NCBI GenBank assembly: GCA_964464145.1
Contig: CAYXFB010000029.1
Span: 1 to 30,642, forward strand
DNA from: UBA5399 sp964464145
Lineage (GTDB): Bacteria; Bacillota; Clostridia; Christensenellales; Christensenellaceae
Direction: 5' to 3'
DNA length: 30,642 bases
Shown: positions 22,372 through 28,720 of the stretch, in pieces
Layout: each line of letters opens with the position of its first letter
How positions within the stretch are numbered: position 1 is the first letter of the stretch
Notes under the pieces: model-generated
Told to the model about the DNA's origin: nothing
Databases searched by the model: none
The model's input: the letters and a program-made list of their open reading frames with translations, nothing else
Position numbers and translations under genes: made by a program

Positions 22372-23748
22372 ATGATGAAAAAAACTACCGGAATACTGCT
22401 TATAATATTATCTTTGATGCTGGTGTTCGCGCTGGCGGCGCCGGTCGCTATGGCGGGGGAGGAGCCCACGCCCGAACCCATACCCATACCGACAGAGGTG
22501 GTGCCCACCGAAGCGCCCACCGAGGTGGTACCCACGCCCGAACCCGAGCCTGAGCCGCAGACACAGCACGTTGACCTGGTGATCTATGCTTACGACAATG
22601 GTGTTCCGGCCGACGGGTATACCGTGAAAATAGACGAGACCGCGCTCAAGGCGAACGCGGACGGTAAGGTCACCTTTCCCGATCTCACGGTGGAGCAGCA
22701 CAGCATAAGCATAACCAACAAGAGCGGAATATCCAGCACGGGCAGGCTCAATATGCGCAGTTCGGGCGGCACCTCGCTCACGGACAAGGCGATGGGCGGC
22801 GTTTACGGCGTGGATATCTCAAGCGGAGCCACCAGTGTTTATATGAGCATGGATTTCGTGGCGCAGGAGGCCGTTGACATAAGCTATATTTCGGACAGCG
22901 CGCCCGGCCCAAAACCAACGCCCGGCCCGAACGCTTCGGCCACGCCATCGGCCAGCGCATCGGCCACGGCCTCGGGCGCAGTCGGCAAAACATACGATAC
23001 AAAGAACGTGACAGCGCATTTCGCGGATGCGGATGGCAAGGATATAGACGGAATGAAGGTGTCGCTCTCCGTTGCGGGGCTGCCCGTTTCTATCGATAAA
23101 ACAACGGACGCCAAGGGCAGCATAAGCGTGAACGGCGTGCCCTACGGCACGGGCAAGCTTTCCTTCGACAAAAGCGGCATATCGGATATAAGCCTCACGC
23201 TGCAAACGGGCGCGCAGACCTCGCTGGCGAGCGAAAATGAGGATGGCGTGGTGGTGAACGTTGCGCCCGGCGCGCAGAACCTGTTCCTGGGCTTTGAAGA
23301 GAAGGACGGCAGATTTATGCTCAAAACAGTGTCCGAGCAGGCGGGTGGCGGCGGCGGAATAGATATTATGATGCTCATAATAATAATCGCCATAATTGTG
23401 ATAGGCGTTGTGCTGACCGTTGTGCTGGTGAAGAAAAACAGCGACAAAAAGCGTAACCAGCAGCGCTATTCGGAAAAGCAGCGCTATTCAGATCCGCGCC
23501 GCCGCAATACGAGTGACCGGAGCGACCGTTACGAGGACGAGCGCTATGATGATCGCTATGACGAACGGGAAAGCCGCTACGACGAGCGCTATGAGGACGA
23601 GCGCGATACGCGCTATGCGGGCCCGCGCCAGCCGAGGCCGGTGGAACCGAGGCAGGCCACGCCGCCCGAGGAACGCCGCACGGGCGGAGGTAACAAGTTT
23701 GAGGATGCCCCGCCGCCCAAGCGCCCGGGCGACCGCTCCAGAATGTAG
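22372..23748 (+). CDS. Type I membrane protein with two beta modules and a charged Tyr/Arg/Asp tail
   Basis: A 458-residue protein that I do not recognise as a named family. A signal peptide (residues 1-28, ending PVAMA-G) is followed by a Pro/Thr/Glu spacer (30-63). Then come two beta-sandwich-like modules of roughly 110 residues, parted by a PGPKPTPGPN and Ala/Ser/Thr linker near 180-203. The modules share the pattern DGxxVKI...ADGKVTF / DGMKVSL...DAKGSISV and KSGIS, so they look duplicated and Cna-B/carboxypeptidase-regulatory-like. A membrane helix lies at ~328-352. The remaining ~106 residues are a cytoplasmic tail dominated by R, Y, D and E (repeats such as RYDERYEDERD), ending in a Pro-rich segment. 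GGAGAG lies just upstream; ATG at 22372 or 22375 is possible. It may be an envelope scaffold or receptor, but nothing shows its ligand. Confidence 0.8.
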   Translation: MMKKTTGILLIILSLMLVFALAAPVAMAGEEPTPEPIPIPTEVVPTEAPTEVVPTPEPEPEPQTQHVDLVIYAYDNGVPADGYTVKIDETALKANADGKVTFPDLTVEQHSISITNKSGISSTGRLNMRSSGGTSLTDKAMGGVYGVDISSGATSVYMSMDFVAQEAVDISYISDSAPGPKPTPGPNASATPSASASATASGAVGKTYDTKNVTAHFADADGKDIDGMKVSLSVAGLPVSIDKTTDAKGSISVNGVPYGTGKLSFDKSGISDISLTLQTGAQTSLASENEDGVVVNVAPGAQNLFLGFEEKDGRFMLKTVSEQAGGGGGIDIMMLIIIIAIIVIGVVLTVVLVKKNSDKKRNQQRYSEKQRYSDPRRRNTSDRSDRYEDERYDDRYDERESRYDERYEDERDTRYAGPRQPRPVEPRQATPPEERRTGGGNKFEDAPPPKRPGDRSRM

Positions 23749-23798
23749 CGATCGCGCAGGGATGCGGATGCCAAAATGGCTTAACAGTATAAAGACAC

Positions 23799-23838
23799 AA
23801 AGCAGGCCGCGGCAATTTTGAACCGCGGTCTGCTTTTT
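23799..23838 (+). terminator. Intrinsic terminator after the type I membrane protein gene
   Basis: AAAGCAGGCCGCGG (23799-23812) pairs with CCGCGGTCTGCTTT (23823-23836) with one G-T wobble. The loop is 10 nt and five T residues follow. Confidence 0.9.
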
Positions 23839-23929
23839 CGGAGTGAATAATATATTAGCTGCTTTTCCTGCGGGGCAAAAGTGGCGGCGGCGTTTACAAT
23901 AATTTAATTAATTAATGCTTTGTACAATA

Positions 23930-23958
23930 TTGTCTCGATTAGTGATTGATGGTATTAT
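23930..23958 (+). promoter_or_regulatory. Promoter of the 24-kb lipoprotein gene
   Basis: TTGTCT (23930-23935), a 17-nt spacer, and TATTAT (23953-23958), 30 bp before the chosen TTG start. Confidence 0.6.
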
Positions 23959-23987
23959 TAATTCAAATCGAAACGGGGGTCATTTTT

Positions 23988-24515
23988 TTGAAACGTATAA
24001 TCGCTGTTGCGTTGATAGCTCTGCTTTTTACTATTGCAGGCTGTGGACGGCCCGATAAGGAAAAAACAGAAGTGCCCAACCCCATGGTGGAGTATAAATC
24101 TCTTGAGGAAATAAGCAAGAAGATGGATTACCCCATGGTGGAGCTGCCCGAGGATATGCAATATACACTGGATAAAATGTACATAATATCCGGCAATATA
24201 GTGCAGCTCGATTATGTGGACGAGGCGGGCGATACCAGTATATGCCTGCGCAAGGCCAAGGGCAATGAGGATATTTCGGGGATATACGGTGTTGAATATA
24301 CGCAGGAAACCTTGAGCGGTATACCCGTGAATGTAGGGACTTATCAGGATATACATGTGGCATATTTCGTGTATGAAGATTTTTCGTATTCCGCCACGGC
24401 CAAGGGGCTTACGGGGGTCTCCTTTGATAATTTGCTGATATCCCTTACGGGCGCAATAAAGGCCGAAAAAGCCACACCCACGCCAAAACCCACCGAGTCG
24501 GAGAGCGCTAAATAA
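23988..24515 (+). CDS. Small secreted lipoprotein of unknown function
   Basis: A 175-residue protein. The N-terminus (KRIIAVALIALLFTIAGC) is a lipoprotein signal with lipobox T-I-A-G-C near residue 19. The mature part is a mixed alpha/beta domain with YTLDKMYIISGNIVQLDYVD, ICLRKAKGNEDISG and YFVYEDFSYSATAKGL. The pattern resembles DUF4367-type extracellular domains, but I cannot confirm that. The tail is Pro/Thr-rich (TPTPKPTESESAK). The frame opens at ATG 23946, but that lies inside the predicted promoter. The TTG at 23988, preceded by CGGGGGT, gives a proper lipoprotein signal, so I chose it. A terminator follows. Confidence 0.78.
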   Translation: MKRIIAVALIALLFTIAGCGRPDKEKTEVPNPMVEYKSLEEISKKMDYPMVELPEDMQYTLDKMYIISGNIVQLDYVDEAGDTSICLRKAKGNEDISGIYGVEYTQETLSGIPVNVGTYQDIHVAYFVYEDFSYSATAKGLTGVSFDNLLISLTGAIKAEKATPTPKPTESESAK

Positions 24516-24568
24516 CGCATTTTGATAAATAAAGCGGCAAACCAAAAAATAATATGGTAAAGATTGCT

Positions 24569-24596
24569 AAACGGGTACATTTAATGCCCGTTTTTT
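24569..24596 (+). terminator. Intrinsic terminator after the lipoprotein gene
   Basis: AAACGGG (24569-24575) pairs with CCCGTTT (24587-24593) with an 11-nt loop, and six T residues run to 24596. Confidence 0.8.
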
Positions 24597-24598
24597 GA

Positions 24599-24604
24599 TA
24601 TAAT
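24599..24604 (+). promoter_or_regulatory. -10 box of the small-transporter pair
   Basis: A perfect TATAAT just after the terminator. The -35 at 17-nt spacing (TACATT, 24576-24581) is weak and overlaps the terminator loop. Confidence 0.4.
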
Positions 24605-24658
24605 ATACACAGATATAACAGTACGATAAAAATAGTATCTTTTGGGGGAGGTATCCTT

Positions 24659-25018
24659 TTGCCGGAGCAAAAGCGCAAAACAGGGTTGAAGAGCATAATA
24701 GTGCTTCAGCTCATAGTGATAATATACACATTTTCCACCTTTTTCGGAAAGATGGCCAGCGGAAATCCTGTGATGTCCGCCGGTTTTATGCAGTTTATAC
24801 TGCTGGATATACTGGCGCTGGCGGTGTACGCGCTGCTTTGGCAGCAGGCCTTAAAACGCTTCGATCTGCACGTTGCCTACGCAAACCGCTCCATCGCGAT
24901 TGTGTGGGGCATGGTGTGGGCGGCCTTATTTTTAGGCGAAAACATAACCGTGACAAACGTTATTGGCGCGGCCATAATAATAGCGGGAATGGTGGTGGTG
25001 AATACGGATGCTGAGTAG
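24659..25018 (+). CDS. Small DMT/EamA-type transporter subunit A
   Basis: A 119-residue protein with four predicted membrane helices, the size of SMR proteins (EmrE, EbrA) and of the ArnE flippase. Helix 3 contains DLHVAYANRSIAIVWGMVWA, helix 4 VIGAAIIIAGMVVVN, with FLGEN between; this is the half-EamA pattern. It lacks the membrane-embedded glutamate of EmrE helix 1, so lipid-linked sugar or metabolite transport seems more likely than drug export. The start is TTG at 24659, preceded by the very strong GGGGGAGG. It overlaps the next small transporter gene by 11 nt, pointing to a heterodimer. Confidence 0.82.
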   Translation: MPEQKRKTGLKSIIVLQLIVIIYTFSTFFGKMASGNPVMSAGFMQFILLDILALAVYALLWQQALKRFDLHVAYANRSIAIVWGMVWAALFLGENITVTNVIGAAIIIAGMVVVNTDAE

Positions 25019-25349
25019 CGCGAGCCTTATAATAATGATCTGCGGAGTGTCCATAGCCTCCTTTTCGCAGCTTCTGTTAAAAACCAGCGCCAACAAAGAG
25101 CACGCAAGCTTTTTGAAGCAATATCTGAACTGGCGGGTGATAGTGGCCTACCTCATGCTGCTTGTATCCATGCTTTTTTCCGTGTGGGCATACAGCGGTA
25201 TGGAGCTCAAATATGGCCCGGCCATAGAATCTATAGGCCTGGTGCTGGTGACCGTCCTCTCCTGCCTCATACTCAAGGAGAAAATGACCAAACGCAAGGC
25301 CATAGGCTGCGCCATGATCGTGGGCGGGCTCATAGTATTTTGTTTATAG
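25008..25349 (+). CDS. Small DMT/EamA-type transporter subunit B
   Basis: A 113-residue four-helix protein paired with the preceding gene. Helix 1 includes SIASFSQLLLKTSANK, as in ArnE/ArnF-like flippases (xxxxQLLxKxA). Helix 3 has YGPAIESIGLVLVTVLS, and ILKEKMTKRKAIGCAMIVGG is the usual EamA end. The pair resembles ArnEF or EbrAB in layout. If it flips a lipid-linked sugar, the GT-C enzyme at 18.8-20.9 kb is a conceivable user, but they are not adjacent. The ATG starts inside subunit A. The TAG stop is completed by the first G of the MITE that follows. Confidence 0.82.
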   Translation: MLSSASLIIMICGVSIASFSQLLLKTSANKEHASFLKQYLNWRVIVAYLMLLVSMLFSVWAYSGMELKYGPAIESIGLVLVTVLSCLILKEKMTKRKAIGCAMIVGGLIVFCL

Positions 25350-25508
25350 GGCAATGCCGCGCAAATGAGAGTAGCCGGAATCGTGATGATTTTTTGTGCG
25401 AGGCAAGGACAAAAGCGCAAGAATAGCAGAGCTATTTCGAGCATTTTGGACGAAGCATTGCACAAAAAAGCGCGCGATTACGGCTTGCTCGAATTGCGTG
25501 GTGTTGCC
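25349..25508. mobile_element. 160-bp miniature inverted-repeat element (MITE), longer copy
   Basis: The left end GGGCAATGCCGCGCAA and right end TTGCGTGGTGTTGCC are inverted repeats. Inside, TTTTTTGTGC (about 25390) and GCACAAAAAAG (about 25458) are also inverted, and AATAGC-AGA-GCTATT forms the centre, so the whole element can fold into one long imperfect hairpin. The left flank is TA (25347-25348); the right flank no longer shows TA. The right 50 bp match the short element at 8193-8252. There is no coding capacity, so it would need a transposase in trans. Confidence 0.8.
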
Positions 25509-25570
25509 AGAGAGAACAAAGAGCGCATTGCGCTTAAAAAATAATGTCTACAAAAAACGGAGGTAAGCAG

Positions 25571-26677
25571 ATGGAAACAAGACCCTATGTATCTTGGGAG
25601 ATGATCGGCGGTTTCATGACGGATGTTTTTAAATCCGTAGGCGTGCCGGAGGAAGACGCAAAGCTGTGTGCGGACGTGCTTATGGAGAGCGACCGCAGGG
25701 GTATAGAGAGCCACGGCTCCAATCGCTTTAAGCCTATCTATATAGATCGCATAAACGACGGTATACAAAACCCTATCACCAAGGTTGACATACTAAAGGA
25801 AACGGCCACAACAGCCGTGCTGGACGCAAACGACGGCATGGGCATGGTGGCCAGTAAGCAGGCCATGGAGATGGCTATAGACAAGGCTAAAAAATACGGC
25901 ATGGGCATGGTGACGGTGCGCAATTCCACGCATTACGGCATTGCGGGCTATTGGTCATCCATGGCCACCAAGCAGGATATGATAGGCATAACGGGAACGA
26001 ACGCGCGCCCCTCCATAGCGCCCACTTTCGGCGTGGAGAATATGCTGGGCACAAACCCGCTCACGGTGGGCTTCCCCACAGACGAGGATTTTCCCTTCAT
26101 GCTGGATTGCGCCACGTCTATAATTCAGCGCGGTAAAATAGAATATTACGCGCGCAGCGGGCAGGACACACCGGCCGGTATGGTGGTGGGAAATGACGGC
26201 AAGGCGCTTACGGACAGCAAATATATACTCAACGCGCTCAATACGGGCGAGGCGGCTCTGGCTCCGTTGGGCGGCATTGGCGAGGAACTGGCGGGCTATA
26301 AGGGCTACGGCTACGCGACCGTGGTTGAGGTGCTTTCTGCGGCGCTGCAGGCGGGCAGCTACCTCAAGCTTCTAAATGGCATGGAGGACGGTAAAAAGGT
26401 GCCCTACCACCTCGGTCACTTCTTCATAGTTATAGACCCGGAGGCCTTCATGGGCGCGGAAAGCTTCAAGGAGATATGCGGAAACATACTGCGTGACCTG
26501 CGTGAATCCAAAAAGGCGCCGGGCGAAGAACGCATATACACGGCGGGCGAAAAGGAATATCTGGTTTGGCTGGAGCGTAAGGACAAGGGCGTTCCAGTGG
26601 GCGAAGCGGTTCAAAAAGAATTTATTGCGCTGCGTGACAAGTACGATCTAAACTACAAATTCCCCTTTGAGGACTGA
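25571..26677 (+). CDS. Ldh-family NAD(P)-dependent malate/lactate-type dehydrogenase
   Basis: A 368-residue member of the Ldh_2 (YlbC/AllD/ComC) family, unrelated to classical lactate dehydrogenases. Family motifs are RRGIESHGSNRF with the catalytic histidine near residue 47, MVTVRNSTHYGIAGYW near 120, GTNPLTVGFP near 165, LDCATSIIQRGKIEYY near 180, and GYKGYGYATVVEVLS near 245. It oxidises or reduces a 2-hydroxyacid; with a malic enzyme 12 bp downstream, malate/oxaloacetate is the likeliest substrate, though sulfolactate or ureidoglycolate activity cannot be excluded. An open frame begins at 25544, but CGGAGGT at 25558-25564 lies inside it and points to the ATG at 25571. A MITE lies just upstream, and the promoter was not identified. 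Confidence 0.9.
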   Translation: METRPYVSWEMIGGFMTDVFKSVGVPEEDAKLCADVLMESDRRGIESHGSNRFKPIYIDRINDGIQNPITKVDILKETATTAVLDANDGMGMVASKQAMEMAIDKAKKYGMGMVTVRNSTHYGIAGYWSSMATKQDMIGITGTNARPSIAPTFGVENMLGTNPLTVGFPTDEDFPFMLDCATSIIQRGKIEYYARSGQDTPAGMVVGNDGKALTDSKYILNALNTGEAALAPLGGIGEELAGYKGYGYATVVEVLSAALQAGSYLKLLNGMEDGKKVPYHLGHFFIVIDPEAFMGAESFKEICGNILRDLRESKKAPGEERIYTAGEKEYLVWLERKDKGVPVGEAVQKEFIALRDKYDLNYKFPFED

Positions 26678-26689
26678 GGAGCAAAATAT

Positions 26690-27865
26690 ATGGATTACGC
26701 AAAGGAAGCATTGAGGCTGCACGAGGAGTGGAAGGGCAAGATAGAGATGATATCGCGCGTACAGGTGAAAACGCGCGAGGATCTTTCGCTGGCCTACACG
26801 CCGGGCGTTGCGCAGCCCTGCCTTGAGATTCAAAAGAATATAGACCTTTCATACGACCTTACGCGCCGCTGGAACATGTGCCTGGTGGTGACGGACGGCA
26901 CGGCGGTGCTGGGGCTGGGAGATATAGGCCCGGAGGCGGGCATGCCCGTTATGGAGGGCAAATGCGTGCTGTTCAAGGAGTTTGGCGGTGTGGACGCTTT
27001 CCCGCTCTGCATAAAGAGCAAGGACGTGGACGAGATAGTGAACACCATCTACCTCATATCGGGCAGCTTTGGCGGCGTGAATATGGAGGATTTTGCCGCG
27101 CCCCGCTGCTTTGAGATAGAGCGCAAGCTAAAGGAGAAATGCGACATACCAATCTTCCATGACGACCAGCATGGCACGGCCATAATAACGCTGGGCGGCC
27201 TGACCAACGCGCTAAAGGTGGTGGGCAAGCAAAAGGAGGACGTGCGCATAGTTATAAACGGCGCGGGCTCGGCGGGCATAGCAATATGCAAGCTGCTTCT
27301 CCGCAGCGGCTTTGACGATATAACGATGTGCGATAAGGACGGCATAATCTGCGAGGGTGAGGACGCCGAGCTCAACGAGGCGCAGATAGCCATGGGCAAG
27401 CTCACAAATAGGGGCAAGCTCAAAGGCAAACTGCCCGAAGCAGTGGCTGGCGCGGACGTTTTCATAGGCGTGAGCCGGCCGGGAATGCTCACTACAGACA
27501 TGGTTAAGACAATGGCGGCAGATTCCATAATATTCGCCTGCGCTAACCCCACGCCCGAGATATTCCCGGACGAAGCAAAGGCGGGCGGCGCGGCCGTAGT
27601 GGCCACGGGCAGAAGCGATTATCCCAACCAGATAAACAACGTGCTGGCCTTTCCGGGAGTGTTCCGCGGGGCTTTTGATGTACGTGCATCAGACATAAAC
27701 GAGGAGATGAAGATAGCCGCCGCCTACGCGTTGGCAAACCTCATACCCGAAAAGGATCTCTCGCCCGAAAATATAATCCCCGCCGCCTTCGATCCGAGGG
27801 TAGGCCCGGCGGTGGCAACGGCTGTGTCCGTGGCCGCAAGGCAAACGGGTGTGGCGAGGAAGTGA
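26690..27865 (+). CDS. NAD(P)-dependent malic enzyme (oxaloacetate-decarboxylating)
   Basis: A 391-residue short-type bacterial malic enzyme converting malate to pyruvate and CO2. Motifs seen: SLAYTPGVAQPC (catalytic tyrosine near 36), VVTDGTAVLGLGDIGPEAG, the catalytic lysine region GKCVLFKEFGGVDAFP, metal-binding IFHDDQHGTAII, the dinucleotide fold INGAGSAGIAICKLL near 190, CANPTPEIFPDEA and SDYPNQINNVLAFPG. It has no phosphotransacetylase extension. Cofactor choice is unclear. AGGAG at 26678-26682 supports the ATG. It forms a two-gene operon with the Ldh-family dehydrogenase and ends in a hairpin. Confidence 0.93.
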   Translation: MDYAKEALRLHEEWKGKIEMISRVQVKTREDLSLAYTPGVAQPCLEIQKNIDLSYDLTRRWNMCLVVTDGTAVLGLGDIGPEAGMPVMEGKCVLFKEFGGVDAFPLCIKSKDVDEIVNTIYLISGSFGGVNMEDFAAPRCFEIERKLKEKCDIPIFHDDQHGTAIITLGGLTNALKVVGKQKEDVRIVINGAGSAGIAICKLLLRSGFDDITMCDKDGIICEGEDAELNEAQIAMGKLTNRGKLKGKLPEAVAGADVFIGVSRPGMLTTDMVKTMAADSIIFACANPTPEIFPDEAKAGGAAVVATGRSDYPNQINNVLAFPGVFRGAFDVRASDINEEMKIAAAYALANLIPEKDLSPENIIPAAFDPRVGPAVATAVSVAARQTGVARK

Positions 27866-27909
27866 CGTTTCGGAAATAAGAGTTTTTTAGTCGACATGGG
27901 CGATGCATA

Positions 27910-27942
27910 TTAAAGGGCGAACAGCGTTCGCCCTTTAAATTT
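27910..27942 (+). terminator. Terminator after the malic enzyme gene
   Basis: TTAAAGGGCGAAC (27910-27922) pairs with GTTCGCCCTTTAA (27926-27938) around AGC, a 13-bp stem. The T-rich tail is weak (ATTT). Confidence 0.7.
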
Positions 27943-27951
27943 GTACTTGTG

Positions 27952-28028
27952 CGCCGCGCCTGCGGCGTGGCACGTTCTGCGCAAGAGCAGCGCAGAACAC
28001 GTCTGCCATTCCAAACGCGCTTCGCGTT
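27952..28028. repeat. Cluster of three GC-rich palindromes
   Basis: CGCCGC-GCCT-GCGGCG (27952-27967), GTTCTGCGC-7 nt-GCGCAGAAC (27974-27998) and AACGCG-CTT-CGCGTT (28014-28028) follow each other within 77 bp, just before a membrane-protein gene. They resemble REP-type extragenic palindromes or a structured leader; neither can be shown here. Confidence 0.55.
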
Positions 28029-28039
28029 ATAAAAATGTT

Positions 28040-28720
28040 ATGTGTATATACAACAAAACTTTATCACTCATATATAAAATAGCTTTGGCGGGGGTCAGCG
28101 GGCTGGGGATATATCTTACCTCGGGTCTTAGGGGCGGCGCTTTCAATCCCTTTATGCTGAATTTTTTCACCATACTGGCAAATTACGCGGTATTCATATA
28201 CTTTACCGTGGCCGCCGTGTTTTGCGCGCGCGGAAAAAGCGCGCCGCTGCCAAGCCTAAAGGGCGGTATAACTATGGCGGTGCTGGCTACCTTCATTATA
28301 TATCAATTCGTGCTTGTGCCCTACCATGAGGTGGATTATTTTCGCTGGGAAAACACAATAGTGCACCAGATAGTTCCGTTGATGGTGCTGGCGGATTTTA
28401 TATTGTTCGATGAAAAGGGGCGGTTTTCCAAGGCCGATCCGCTGTTTTGGTGCGCGCTTCCGCTTGCCTATCTCGGTTTTTGCCTCGTGCGAGCGGAGGT
28501 GGGGCCGGTGCTCATGTTGGTAGACAGCCGCTATCCCTATTTTTTCATAGATGTGGATGCGCAGGGCGCGGGCGGCGTGGCGATAAACACGCTGCTGTTC
28601 TTGGCGGGCTACATAGCTCTGGGCTATGCGCTGTACGCGGTGGATCGCGCGCTGGGCAAAATGAAAAGCGCCACAACGGCCAAAACCGGTGCGGCGCATA
28701 TCAGTGGCGGTAGACTTTAA
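28040..28720 (+). CDS. Pr6Pr-family integral membrane protein
   Basis: A 226-residue membrane protein with about six helices. FFTILANYAVFIYFTV near residue 36, YHEVDYFRWENTIVHQIVPL near 93 and LADFILFDEKGRF near 116 fit the Pr6Pr (FAR-17a/AIG1-like) family, where conserved Asn and His are thought to act in lipid-ester hydrolysis in animal relatives. The bacterial role is unknown. The frame is open from 27941, but that part crosses the palindrome cluster and has no membrane-protein character. I chose the ATG at 28040, although no clear ribosome site precedes it. Its TAA overlaps the TAA of the convergent peptidase gene in TTAA. Confidence 0.78.
   Translation: MCIYNKTLSLIYKIALAGVSGLGIYLTSGLRGGAFNPFMLNFFTILANYAVFIYFTVAAVFCARGKSAPLPSLKGGITMAVLATFIIYQFVLVPYHEVDYFRWENTIVHQIVPLMVLADFILFDEKGRFSKADPLFWCALPLAYLGFCLVRAEVGPVLMLVDSRYPYFFIDVDAQGAGGVAINTLLFLAGYIALGYALYAVDRALGKMKSATTAKTGAAHISGGRL

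Noticed and set aside
23500..23630. Tandem CGCTATGA-type repeats
   Set aside because: As a DNA repeat element they are explained by the coding of the RYDER-type tail; only the protein feature is reported.
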